From assembly GCF_052076105.1 (NCBI RefSeq), contig NZ_CP197245.1:3844001-3908000 (forward strand): a DNA stretch of 64,000 nt, in the 5' to 3' direction. A program made the position numbers and the translations under genes. The DNA is from Tardiphaga sp052076105 (GTDB lineage Bacteria; Pseudomonadota; Alphaproteobacteria; Rhizobiales; Xanthobacteraceae). The notes under the pieces are model-generated. The model was not told the origin of the DNA, ran no database searches, and saw only the letters and a program-made list of their open reading frames with translations. The first letter of the stretch is position 1; each line of letters begins with the position of its first letter. Shown piece after piece: positions 9,309 through 18,900 of the stretch.

Positions 9309-10502
9309 ATGACCAATTCTTTCCGCACCCTCGACAACGTCGATGTGAAGGGCAAACGCGTTCTCGTGCGCGTCGATCTCAACGTGCCCATGGATGGTGG
9401 CAAGGTGACCGACGCAACGCGTCTCGAACGTATCGCGCCGACCATCACCGAAATTTCCGACAAGGGCGGCAAGGTCATCCTGCTCGCGCATTTCGGCCGC
9501 CCCAAGGGCCGCGATGACAAGAACTCACTGAAGCCGGTTGCGGCGTCACTTGCCGATGTGATCAAGAAGCCGGTCGCCTTTGCCGACGACTGCGTCGGCG
9601 ACGTCGCTGCCAAGGCCGTTGGCGCCATGAAGGACGGCGACATTCTCTGCCTTGAGAACACCCGCTTCCATTCTGCTGAAGAGAAGAACGATCCGGCTTT
9701 CGTCGCCGAACTCGCCAAGCTCGGCGATATCTGGGTCAACGATGCATTCTCGGCTGCGCATCGCGCCCACGCCTCCACCGAGGGTCTCGGCCACAAATTG
9801 CCCGCCTATGCCGGCCGCACCATGCAGGCCGAGTTGGACGCACTCGGCAAGGCACTGGACGCACCGACCAAGCCCGTAATCGCCATCGTCGGCGGCGCCA
9901 AGGTATCGTCGAAGATCGATCTGCTCGAAAACCTCGTCACCAAGGTCGATGCGCTCGTGATCGGCGGCGGCATGGCCAATACCTTCCTGCATGCCCAGGG
10001 CGTCAAGGTCGGCAAATCGCTGTGCGAGAAAGATCTCGCCGCTACGGCGCTGCGGATCATCGACAAGGCCGAAGCTTCCGGCTGCGCGATCATCCTGCCG
10101 GTGGACGCCATCGTCGCATTCCACTTCGCCGCCAACACACCGTCTCACGCCTACGGCCTCGATGCGATCCCGGATGAGGGAATGATCCTCGACATCGGTC
10201 CGCAGTCGATCGAGCGCATCAACGCAGCCATCGACGATGCAGCCACGCTGGTCTGGAATGGCCCGGTCGGCGCATTTGAAATGACTCCGTTCGACCGCGG
10301 CACGGTTGCCAGCGCCAAACACGCTGCGGCGCGCACCAAGGCAAAGAAGCTGATTTCAGTGGCAGGCGGCGGCGACACGGTGGCTGCGCTCAATCACGCC
10401 GGCGTCGCCGATAACTTCACCTACATCTCGACCGCGGGTGGCGCTTTCCTCGAATGGATGGAAGGCAAGCCGCTGCCGGGCGTGGAAGTGTTGAAGAAGT
10501 AG
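9309..10502 (+). CDS. pgk: Phosphoglycerate kinase
   Basis: A 397-residue kinase interconverting 1,3-bisphosphoglycerate plus ADP with 3-phosphoglycerate plus ATP. The N-terminal KRVLVRVDLNVP signature, the HFGRPKG substrate loop, and the C-terminal nucleotide loop (SVAGGGDTVAALN) are intact. I prefer the ATG at 9309 over one at 9294, because the shorter form begins like other alphaproteobacterial enzymes. The upstream 100 bases carry a palindromic element. It is soluble, and part of the tkt-gap-pgk-fba cluster. Confidence 0.96.
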   Translation: MTNSFRTLDNVDVKGKRVLVRVDLNVPMDGGKVTDATRLERIAPTITEISDKGGKVILLAHFGRPKGRDDKNSLKPVAASLADVIKKPVAFADDCVGDVAAKAVGAMKDGDILCLENTRFHSAEEKNDPAFVAELAKLGDIWVNDAFSAAHRAHASTEGLGHKLPAYAGRTMQAELDALGKALDAPTKPVIAIVGGAKVSSKIDLLENLVTKVDALVIGGGMANTFLHAQGVKVGKSLCEKDLAATALRIIDKAEASGCAIILPVDAIVAFHFAANTPSHAYGLDAIPDEGMILDIGPQSIERINAAIDDAATLVWNGPVGAFEMTPFDRGTVASAKHAAARTKAKKLISVAGGGDTVAALNHAGVADNFTYISTAGGAFLEWMEGKPLPGVEVLKK

Positions 10503-10564
10503 CAGCGGTACATCTTTGCCCGCAGGACTTGCGCGCGTCACGATGTTTATGATATGTTCTTCTC

Positions 10565-10822
10565 ATGAGCGAGAACGTGCAAACAGCAATGTTCGAGATC
10601 CTGAAGAAAATTCAGGGTGATGTTGCTGCGTTTCGCGGGGCGGCCGATAAACGTTTCGAGCAAATCGATAGCCGTCTGGAGCGCGTCGAGACCTTGGTTC
10701 GCAAACAACGCCGCGATGGCGCTGCGATGCTGGTCATGATGCGTTCAGCAGCCGGTGATTTCGAAGAGCGACTTGCAGCCGTAGAGCAGCAGATCGCTTT
10801 GCTAGACGCCCGCGAGCATTGA
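10565..10822 (+). CDS. Small coiled-coil protein of unknown function
   Basis: An 85-residue, highly charged helical protein with a heptad-like stretch from about residue 20 to 50 (RFEQIDSRLERVETLVRKQ) and a second one at the end. I do not recognise a family with confidence; it loosely resembles short oligomerising coiled coils. It lies between pgk and the class II aldolase on the same strand, in a 500-base gap where related genomes often have small unassigned genes. There is no signal peptide or membrane segment. The coding call rests on the amphipathic pattern and codon use. Confidence 0.6.
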   Translation: MSENVQTAMFEILKKIQGDVAAFRGAADKRFEQIDSRLERVETLVRKQRRDGAAMLVMMRSAAGDFEERLAAVEQQIALLDAREH

Positions 10823-11002
10823 CGTTCGGAAATACTAAGGCGTTGGGAATTCCATTAGCTGGAACGCTGAGCCTCCGTGGCGATTAACGTTGGCTGTATG
10901 CGCGACCTAAGGCGTCTTGGATTCACCGTCTCCTCGCGCTAAGAGCGATAATCTGCTGGCGCAGCATCCGCGCCCGTCCCCATTTTACAAGGAGCTTCCT
11001 GC

Positions 11003-12070
11003 ATGGCCCGTATTACGTTGCGTCAACTGCTCGATCACGCGGCAGAACACGATTACGGAGTGCCGGCCTTCAACATCAACAATATGGAGCAGGCCCTGGC
11101 CATCATGGACGCGGCCAACTCCGTCGATGCGCCAGTGATCATCCAGGCATCTCGCGGCGCCCGCTCCTACGCCAACGACATCATGCTCAAGCACATGATG
11201 GACGCGGTCACCGAAATCTATCCGCACATTCCCGTCTGCGTGCATCTCGACCACGGCAACGAAGCTGCAACCTGCATGACCGCGATCCAGGCCGGCTTCA
11301 CCTCGGTGATGATGGATGGTTCGCTGAAGGCCGACGGCAAGACCCCCGGTGATTGGGACTACAATGTCGGCGTGACCAAGACTGTGACCGACATGGCGCA
11401 TCTCGGCGGCATCTCGGTGGAAGGCGAACTCGGCGTGCTCGGCTCGCTGGAGAGCGGCATGGGCGAAGCCGAAGACGGCCACGGCGCCGAGGGCAAGCTG
11501 TCGCATGACCAGTTGCTGACCAATCCCGACGAGGCCGTGAAGTTCGTCAAGGAAACCCAGGTCGACGCGCTGGCGATCGCCATGGGCACCTCGCATGGCG
11601 CCTACAAGTTCACCCGCAAGCCGGACGGCGACATTCTCGCCATGAACGTGATCGAGGAAATCCACCGCAAGCTGCCGAACACGCATCTGGTGATGCACGG
11701 CTCGTCCTCGGTGCCGCAGGATCTGCAGGACATCATCAACAAGTTCGGCGGCCAGATGAAGCCGACCTGGGGCGTGCCGGTGTCGGAGATCCAGCGCGGT
11801 ATCAAGCATGGCGTCCGCAAGATCAACATCGACACCGACAACCGCATGGCCATGACCGGCCAGATCCGCAAGATTCTGTCGGAGCACCCCAGCGAATTCG
11901 ATCCGCGCAAATATCTGAAGCCGGCGATGGAAGCGATGGTGAAGCTCTGCAAGCAGCGCCTGCAGGAATTCAATACCGCCGGCCAGGCCGGCAAGATCAA
12001 GAAGGTGCTGACCACGGCCGAAATGGCCAAGCGCTATGCATCGGGCGAGCTGAACGCGAAGATCGCCTGA
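11003..12070 (+). CDS. fba: Class II fructose-bisphosphate aldolase (Calvin-cycle subtype)
   Basis: A 355-residue zinc-dependent aldolase that cleaves or forms fructose-1,6-bisphosphate, and in the Calvin cycle also sedoheptulose-1,7-bisphosphate. Family signatures are YGVPAFNINN at the start, VHLDHGNE (zinc ligand His), EGELGVLG, VMHGSSSVP and GVRKINIDTDNR. The length and the N-terminus match the CbbA-type subgroup. A strong AAGGAG ribosome site lies about 8 bases before the ATG. A good terminator follows at 12099-12132, separating it from the class I aldolase. Confidence 0.95.
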   Translation: MARITLRQLLDHAAEHDYGVPAFNINNMEQALAIMDAANSVDAPVIIQASRGARSYANDIMLKHMMDAVTEIYPHIPVCVHLDHGNEAATCMTAIQAGFTSVMMDGSLKADGKTPGDWDYNVGVTKTVTDMAHLGGISVEGELGVLGSLESGMGEAEDGHGAEGKLSHDQLLTNPDEAVKFVKETQVDALAIAMGTSHGAYKFTRKPDGDILAMNVIEEIHRKLPNTHLVMHGSSSVPQDLQDIINKFGGQMKPTWGVPVSEIQRGIKHGVRKINIDTDNRMAMTGQIRKILSEHPSEFDPRKYLKPAMEAMVKLCKQRLQEFNTAGQAGKIKKVLTTAEMAKRYASGELNAKIA

Positions 12071-12098
12071 GCCCAAACTGCCAATTGACTGCCATTCC

Positions 12099-12132
12099 GC
12101 CTGCCATACAGCATATGGCAGGCTGAATTTTT
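12099..12132 (+). terminator. Intrinsic terminator after class II aldolase
   Basis: GCCTGCCATA (12099-12108) pairs with TATGGCAGGC (12114-12123) around a five-base loop, and TGAATTTTT follows. This is a standard rho-independent shape on the plus strand, ending the gap-pgk-fba transcript. Confidence 0.85.
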
Positions 12133-12230
12133 GCCGGAATCGGACGCGAACGAGCCCTTTGGCCGGCCAGATGCTCGGATTTTGCCCGAGAACGGTCTAG
12201 ATTGGCCTGCAGGACTAGCCCGCTCAGGAC

Positions 12231-13262
12231 ATGCCCATGAATCTCGCCGAACTCAACAAAATCGCCCGCGCCATGGTTGCGCCAGGCAAGGGCTTGCTTG
12301 CCGCGGATGAATCGTCAGGCACGATCAAGAAGCGCTTCGATGCGATCAGCGTCGAGTCGACCGAGGACAATCGCCGTGATTATCGTGAAATGCTGTTTCG
12401 CTCGCGCGAGGCCATGAGCAGCTACATTTCCGGCGTGATCCTCTACGACGAGACCATCTGGCAGAACGCCAAGGATGGCACGCCACTGGTGCGGCTGATC
12501 GAGGAAGCCGGCGCTATTCCCGGCATCAAGGTCGACGAAGGCACGCAGGCGTTGCCTAACTGTCCCGGTGAACTGGTGACAGCAGGCCTCGACAAGCTCG
12601 CCGAGCGTCTTGCCAAATATTACGCACGTGGCGCGCGTTTCGCGAAGTGGCGTGCGGTGATCGATATCGGTGCCGGTATTCCCTCGATGACCGCAATCTC
12701 CGTCAACGCGCACGCGCTCGCCCGCTATGCCGCGCTATGCCAGGCCGCGCAGATCGTCCCTATCGTCGAGCCCGAAGTGCTGATGGACGGCGATCACGAT
12801 ATCGACCGCTGCGTCGAGGTGACGCAGCGCGTGCTCAACAAGACGTTCCAGGAATTGCGGGTCCAGCGGGTCGCACTGGAAGGCATGATCCTGAAGCCGA
12901 ACATGGCTGTCTCGGGCAAGAAGTCGAAGACACAGGCGGGTGTGGCCGAAGTGGCCGAGAAGACCGTGCGCATGCTGAAGAACTGCGTGCCTGCCTCCGT
13001 GCCCGGCGTCGCATTCCTCTCTGGCGGCCAGTCGGATGAGGACGCAACCGCGCATCTCGACGCCATGAACAGGATTGGCGGCCTGCCCTGGCCACTGACA
13101 TTCTCCTATGGCCGCGCGCTTCAGGCAGCGCCGCAAAAAGCATGGTCCGGCAAAGCCAATAATGTGCCTGCCGGTCAGCGGGCCTTTACCCATCGAGCAC
13201 ACATGAATTCGCTCGCCAGCAAGGGCGAGTGGACGACTGATCAAGAACAGAAGGCGCTATAG
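12231..13262 (+). CDS. Class I fructose-bisphosphate aldolase
   Basis: A 343-residue Schiff-base aldolase of the eukaryote-like class I family. The conserved GKGLLAADESSGT segment near the N-terminus and the lysine of GMILKPNMAVSGK, which would form the Schiff base, are present, as is a LSGGQSDEDAT phosphate-binding loop. It has no sequence relation to the metal-dependent enzyme encoded just upstream, so the locus encodes two non-homologous aldolases. Two ATGs two codons apart (12231, 12237) could serve as start. It ends three bases before the ThiE-like gene, suggesting one transcript. Confidence 0.94.
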   Translation: MPMNLAELNKIARAMVAPGKGLLAADESSGTIKKRFDAISVESTEDNRRDYREMLFRSREAMSSYISGVILYDETIWQNAKDGTPLVRLIEEAGAIPGIKVDEGTQALPNCPGELVTAGLDKLAERLAKYYARGARFAKWRAVIDIGAGIPSMTAISVNAHALARYAALCQAAQIVPIVEPEVLMDGDHDIDRCVEVTQRVLNKTFQELRVQRVALEGMILKPNMAVSGKKSKTQAGVAEVAEKTVRMLKNCVPASVPGVAFLSGGQSDEDATAHLDAMNRIGGLPWPLTFSYGRALQAAPQKAWSGKANNVPAGQRAFTHRAHMNSLASKGEWTTDQEQKAL

Positions 13263-13264
13263 TC

Positions 13265-13948
13265 TTGGCTTCCAAACCCGTCCCGCCGCCGCCGATGCCG
13301 CGTCTCTATCTCGCGACGCCTGTTGTGGACGATCCGTCATCGCTGGTCGCGAGCCTGCCTGCTCTTCTTGAGAAAGCAGATGTCGCTGCCGTCCTGGTGC
13401 GGCTGGTAACGACCGACCAGCGCACCATGATCACGCGCATCAAGGCGCTGGCGCCTGTCATCCAGACCAGCGGCGCAGCGATGCTGGTCGAAGGCAATGT
13501 CGAGCTCGTCGCACGCGGCGGCGCCGATGGTGCGCATCTGCCCGGTCTCGCTCCCTTGCAGGACGCACTGCCCTCGCTGAAGCCCGATCGCATTGCCGGC
13601 TGCGGCGGACTGTCGACACGCCATAACGCGATGGCTGCCGGCGAAGCCGGTGCCGACTACGTGTTGTTCGGCGAACCCGACACCAAGGGCCAGCGCCCAT
13701 CGACCGAAGCGATCACTGAACGTCTGCAGTGGTGGGCCGAATTGTTCGAGCCGCCTTGCGTTGGCTATGCCGCGACGCTCGATGAGGCCAGGGAGTTCGC
13801 TGCTGCCGGCGCTGATTTCGTGCTGGTCGGCGACGTCATCTGGAACGACGCACGCGGCGCTGCGGCAGCCCTGGTAGACGCCGAGAAGGCGATCCAGCAG
13901 GGATACGCGACGCTCGTCGCGGGACTGACCAAGGTCGAACAGGAATAA
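13265..13948 (+). CDS. ThiE/TenI-like TIM-barrel protein, divergent
   Basis: A 227-residue protein resembling thiamine-phosphate synthase in overall pattern: LYLATPVV near the N-terminus, GADGAHLPG corresponding to the family's GADGVHLGQ, and GADYVLFGEPD corresponding to GADY(I/V)GxGP. However, the usual INDR is replaced by VEGNVEL, the phosphate-loop STH by STR, and the basic PTxTK region is not evident. It may be a non-catalytic or re-purposed relative. The TTG at 13265 is preceded by GAAGG at a plausible distance; ATG 13295 is the alternative. It is directly behind the class I aldolase, not near thi genes. Confidence 0.7.
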   Translation: MASKPVPPPPMPRLYLATPVVDDPSSLVASLPALLEKADVAAVLVRLVTTDQRTMITRIKALAPVIQTSGAAMLVEGNVELVARGGADGAHLPGLAPLQDALPSLKPDRIAGCGGLSTRHNAMAAGEAGADYVLFGEPDTKGQRPSTEAITERLQWWAELFEPPCVGYAATLDEAREFAAAGADFVLVGDVIWNDARGAAAALVDAEKAIQQGYATLVAGLTKVEQE

Positions 13949-13955
13949 CGCCGGA

Positions 13956-15026
13956 ATGAAAGTTCTGCGTTCCCTCACTGTAATTGCCGGCTGCCTCACC
14001 TGGGCAGCCAGTGCGACCGCGCAGATTTCGCTGACACCGCCGGGGGTGCAGACGCCGCCACCGGCTGCCAGCAAGGCAGCGCCAAAGAAGACGCCGGCAC
14101 CGGCGAAAGCGCCGACAGCAGCGAAGAAAGCTCCTACGCCACCCGCCGAGAAACCCGCGCAGCCTGCAGAAGCTGCACCAACCGACCCCAATGCCGATCT
14201 GGTCTACGGCGCCTATCAGCGCGGCCAATACAAGACCGCCTTTGAACTCGCCAGCAAGCGTGCGCAGGAGAACAACGACCCGAAGGCGATGACCATGCTC
14301 GGCGAACTCTACGCCAATGCACTGGGCGTCAAACGCGACTACGCAAAGGCCGCTGAATGGTACCAGCGCGCGTCGGAACGCGGCGACCGCGAGGCCATGT
14401 TCGCGCTGGCGATGTTGCGGCTGTCGGATCGCGGCAATGTCGGCAAACGCGACGAGGCCGTGAAACTGCTGGCGTCCTCCGCCAAGCTCGGCAATCCGAA
14501 GGCCGCCTACAATCTGGCGCTGCTCTATCTCGACGGACAGACGCTGCCGCAGGACGTCAAGCGGTCGGCCGAATTGCTCCGCGTCGCGGCCGACGCCGGT
14601 AACCCCGAAGCGCAATACGCGCTGGCGACTTTCTACAAGGAGGGTACCGGGGTCGAGAAAAGCATCGACAAGGCGGTCCGCCTGCTTCAGGCAGCATCGC
14701 TAGCCGACAATGTCGACGCCGAGGTGGAATATGCCATTGCGCTCTATAACGGCACGGGAACCCCCAAAAACGAGGCTGCGGCCATCGCCCTGCTCCGCAA
14801 GGCCTCCAAGCAGAACAGCCCGATAGCCCAGAACCGCCTCGCCCGGGTGCTGGCGCTCCGCACCAATACAGACGACCGCCTGGAAGGCCTGAAATGGCAC
14901 ATCGTCGCCAAAACCGCCGGGAAAGGCGACCTGATGCTCGACGAGCTTCTGGCCCAGGCCAGTCCTGAGGAAAAGACCAAGGCCCAGGAAGCCGCCAAGA
15001 AGTGGCTGGGCACGACCCAGAAATGA
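13956..15026 (+). CDS. Secreted Sel1-repeat (TPR-like) protein
   Basis: A 356-residue protein with a signal peptide (about residues 1-22), a Pro/Ala/Lys-rich linker (about 30-70), and then five to six Sel1-like repeats of 36 residues (consensus A..L..LY..G..V..D...A..W...A...G). Sel1 repeats are helical scaffolds for protein contacts. It should be periplasmic. It starts seven bases after the ThiE-like gene, so may share its transcript, but no functional link is evident. The partner cannot be predicted. Confidence 0.85.
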   Translation: MKVLRSLTVIAGCLTWAASATAQISLTPPGVQTPPPAASKAAPKKTPAPAKAPTAAKKAPTPPAEKPAQPAEAAPTDPNADLVYGAYQRGQYKTAFELASKRAQENNDPKAMTMLGELYANALGVKRDYAKAAEWYQRASERGDREAMFALAMLRLSDRGNVGKRDEAVKLLASSAKLGNPKAAYNLALLYLDGQTLPQDVKRSAELLRVAADAGNPEAQYALATFYKEGTGVEKSIDKAVRLLQAASLADNVDAEVEYAIALYNGTGTPKNEAAAIALLRKASKQNSPIAQNRLARVLALRTNTDDRLEGLKWHIVAKTAGKGDLMLDELLAQASPEEKTKAQEAAKKWLGTTQK

Positions 15027-15128
15027 GCCCATTAGCGATCTTGCCTTGACGGGATGCCGCCCGCAGGGCACCCATCGCCTCAGCAACCCCCAATCAGACC
15101 TGCCGTCAGGTCGTCGTGAGACGAACGC

Positions 15129-15920
15129 ATGATCAATTCAGCCCTTATGAACGTGATGGTGAAAGCCGCGCGCCGCGCCGGTCGCAGCCTGAAGCGCGAC
15201 CTCGGCGAGATCGAGAACCTGCAGGTCTCGATGAAGGGCCCCGCCAATTTCGTCAGCCTCGCCGACAAGCGGGCCGAGGAGATGCTCTATACGGACCTCA
15301 ACAAGGCCCGCCCGGGCTATGGCTTCCTCGGCGAGGAAGGCGGCAGCCGCGACGGGACTGACAAGAGCCATACCTGGATCGTCGATCCGCTCGATGGCAC
15401 CACCAACTTCCTGCACGGCATCCCGCAATTCGCAGTCTCGATCGGTCTGGCGCGCGAAGGTCAGGTGATTGCCGGCCTGATCTACAATCCGGCCAATGAC
15501 GAACTCTACATGGCGGAAAAGGGCTCGGGCGCGTTCCTCAACGACACCCGCCTGCGCGTTGCCGGCCGCAAGCAGCTCAACGAATGCGTCATCGCCTGCG
15601 GCCTGCCGCATATCGGCCGCGGCGACTTCGAATTGTCACGCAACGAAATGGCCGCGTTGCAGCCGAAGGTCGCTGGTCTCCGCCGCTTTGGGGCGGCTTC
15701 GCTCGATCTGGCCTTCGTCGCAGCCGGTCGGCTCGATGGCTATTGGGAGCGCAATCTGCAGCCCTGGGACGTCGCTGCCGGCTTGATCCTGATCAAGGAA
15801 GCCGGCGGCACCGTCGGCGACATCAATGGGGGCGATGTGCTGACGACCGGCAACGTCGTTGCCGGCAACGAGTTCGTCCACGGCGCGCTGACGAAGATTC
15901 TGCGGCCGCTGACGAAATAA
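15129..15920 (+). CDS. suhB: Inositol-1-monophosphatase family protein (SuhB-like)
   Basis: A 263-residue Mg-dependent phosphatase of the inositol monophosphatase family. Metal-site motifs are visible: GEEGG around residue 70, DPLDGTTNF around 88-96 and WDVAAGLILIKEAGG near 214. It could dephosphorylate inositol-1-phosphate or related sugar phosphates; SuhB also affects rRNA transcription in E. coli. Its upstream 100 bases show no clear structured leader. A strong bidirectional terminator follows. Confidence 0.92.
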   Translation: MINSALMNVMVKAARRAGRSLKRDLGEIENLQVSMKGPANFVSLADKRAEEMLYTDLNKARPGYGFLGEEGGSRDGTDKSHTWIVDPLDGTTNFLHGIPQFAVSIGLAREGQVIAGLIYNPANDELYMAEKGSGAFLNDTRLRVAGRKQLNECVIACGLPHIGRGDFELSRNEMAALQPKVAGLRRFGAASLDLAFVAAGRLDGYWERNLQPWDVAAGLILIKEAGGTVGDINGGDVLTTGNVVAGNEFVHGALTKILRPLTK

Positions 15921-15938
15921 GATTGATCGCTCGAATAG

Positions 15939-15975
15939 AAAAAGCCCGGATGGCGTTACGCCATCCGGGCTTTTT
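15939..15975. terminator. Bidirectional intrinsic terminator, suhB / RND pump
   Basis: A 17-base perfect inverted repeat (15939-15955 and 15959-15975) with a three-base TTA loop: AAAAAGCCCGGATGGCG and its complement. The A- and T-runs at the arms let it act on both strands, ending suhB and the converging RND permease gene. Confidence 0.93.
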
Positions 15976-15986
15976 GTTTGATTGCC

Positions 15987-18900
15987 TTAGCTGTGCGACA
16001 CGGACGGCGATGCGGTCGGCTCGCCCTGCTTTGCCTCTTCCGTCTTCGGTGCCTTGTCCGGCGAAAACAGCCGCTGCACCGATACAAAGAATACCGGCAC
16101 CATCAGCAGCGCCAGGATCACCACCGCGATCATGCCACCGGTCACCGACGTACCAAGCGCCTGCTGGCTGGCACCGCCGGCGCCCGATGCAACAACCATC
16201 GGCAACACGCCGCAGATAAAGGCCAACCCCGTCATCACAATCGGGCGAAAGCGCAGGAAGCAGGCTTCCATCGTCGCATCCACCAGCGACTTGCCCTGCG
16301 CGCGCAGGTCCTTGGCGAATTCGATAATCAGAATCGCATTCTTGGCCGCAAGGCCGATGATCGTAATCAGACCTACCGTGAAGTACACGTCGTTCGGCAG
16401 GCCGCGCAGGGTCGCTGCCAGTACAGCGCCGACGATGCCAAGCGGCACCGTCATCAGCACGGCCACCGGGATCGTCCAGCTCTCATAAAGCGCTGCGAGC
16501 ACGAGGAACACCACCAGCGCTGACAGCGCGAGCAGGAACGGCGCCTGCGAGCCGGACAGTTTCTCCTGCAGCGACTGGCCGGTCCACTCGAAGCCGAAAC
16601 CGCGCGGCAACAGGCCAGCCAGACGCTCCATCTCCTTGATGGCGTCGCCCGAGGTAAAGCCGGGCCGTGCTTCGCCGGAGATACGCACCGCCGGATAGAA
16701 ATTGAAGCCGGCGATCTGCGTCGGCCCCTTCGCCCATTCCACGGTGGCAAAGGACGAGAACGGCACCAGCTGCCCGCGGCTGTTCTTGACATTGTAGTTC
16801 AGGATGTCGCTGGCGTTCATCCGGTTGGCGGCCTCGGACTGCACCACGACGCGCTGCATGCGGCCGCGGTTCGGGAAGTCGTTGATGTAGTTCGAGCCGA
16901 GATTGGTCGAGATCGTGCTGTTGATGTCCTCGAAGGTGACGCCGAAGGCGCCGGCCTTTTCGCGATCGATCATCAGGTTGACCAATGGCGCCGGAGGAAG
17001 GCCTTCGACGAACACCTTCTGCAGCACCGGGCTGGCATTGGCGTCCGCAATCAGCTTGTCGGATGCGGCATTGAGCGCGACGAAGCCCTTCTGGCCGCGA
17101 TCCTGCAGGCGGAAGCTGAAGCCTGACGAGTTGCCAAGGTTATCGATCGGCGGCGGCTGCAGTGCGGAAATCTTGGCGTCGCGGATCGATGACAGGCTCT
17201 TGTTGATATCATCAACGAGTGCCGCTGCGGAGTCCTTCGGCGGACGCTCCGACCAGTCCTTCAAGGTGATGAAGGCCTGGGCGGTGTTCATTCCCTGACC
17301 GAGAAAGCTGAAGCCGGTGAGAAACACGACGCTCTCGATGCCGGAGCGCTTCTTCAAATATTCCTCGACCTTCTCAATGGCGCCCTCGGTGCGAGCGAAC
17401 GAGGAGTCCGACGGCGTCTGCACGTCGGTGGTGATGAAGCCCTGATCGTCGATCGGCAGAAAGCCGCCCGGCATCCGCATGAAGCCCCATGTCAGTCCGA
17501 CCAGCAGCGCGACATAGACGATCAGCAAGCGTCCGGTGCGCTGGATCGACCAGCCTACCGCCTTCGAATAACCGTCGCGGGTGGCATCGAGCTTGCGATT
17601 GAACCAGCCGAACACACCCCTCTTGGCATGGCCGTGTCCTTCCTTGATGGGCTTCAGGAAGGTCGCGCAAAGCGCCGGCGTGAGCGATAGCGCCAGCAAC
17701 GCTGAGAACGCGATCGAGGCGACCATGGTGACTGAGAACTGGCGGTAGATGATGCCGACCGACCCCGGGAAGAACGCCATCGGCACGAACACGCCGATCA
17801 TTACCAGCGTAACACCGATGATGGCGCCGGAGATCTGACCCATCGCCTTCTTGGTGGCTTCCTTCGGCGGAAGGCCCTCCTCGCTCATGATGCGCTCGAC
17901 GTTCTCGACCACGACGATGGCGTCGTCGACCAGGATGCCGACGGCCAGCACCATGCCGAACATGGTCAGCATGTTGATCGAATAACCGGCCAGCAACAGC
18001 ATCGTGCAGGTGCCGAGCAGCGCGATGGGCACGACGATGGTCGGGATCAGCGTGTAGCGGAAGTTCTGCAGGAAGATGAACATCACGATGAAGACGAGGA
18101 CGACCGCCTCGATCAGCGTCATCACCACCTTCATGATCGATGCCTCGACCACCGGCGTGACATTATACGGAATGTCATAGGCGATGTTGGCCGGGAAGAA
18201 GTTCGACAGCTCCTTCATCTTGGCTTCAATCGCGGACGCCGTCGCCAGCGCGTTGCCCTTTGGGGACATCAGCACCGACAGGCCAGCCGTCGGCTGACCG
18301 TTCAGGCGCGTGGTGAACTGATAGCTGAGGCCGCCAATCTCGATACGGGCGACATCGCGCAACCGCACGGTCGAGCCATCGGAATTGGCTCGTAGCACAA
18401 TGGCGCCGAATTCTTCCGGCGTGGAGAGCTGGCCTTTGACGAGCACCAGCGACGACGTCTTGGTGGTCGCGGTCGACGGCTCGGCACCGACGCTGCCGGA
18501 GGCGACCTGGGCGTTCTGCGCGGTGATGGCCTTGTTGACGTCGTCGGAGGTCAGGTTGTAGCCGACCAGCTTGGCGGGATCGACCCAGACGCGCAGCGAG
18601 CGCTCGGTAGAATACAGCGAGGCACGGCCGACGCCGGGGATACGACGAATTTCGCCAAGGATATTGCGGATCATGAAGTCGCCGAGACCGACTTCATCGA
18701 GGCTGTTATCAGTGGAGCGCAGCGTGATGATGTTCAGCACCGCGGCCGAGGCTTCCTCGACCAGGATACCCTGTTGAATCACGGCACGCGGCAAACGCGC
18801 TTCCACGCGCTTCAGGCGGTTCTGCACTTCGACCGACGCCTGGCTGGTATCGGTGCCGGGCTGGAAGTTCGCGATGATCTCGACGGCGCCCAGCGAGTCA

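Noticed and set aside
13949..14000. TPP riboswitch linked to the ThiE-like gene
   Set aside because: There is no room for one upstream (three bases after the aldolase stop) and no characteristic TPP aptamer sequence was seen.
15027..15128. suhB-type RNA motif near the inositol phosphatase gene
   Set aside because: The 100 bases upstream show no convincing hairpin-terminator arrangement, and the downstream terminator is explained by two converging genes.
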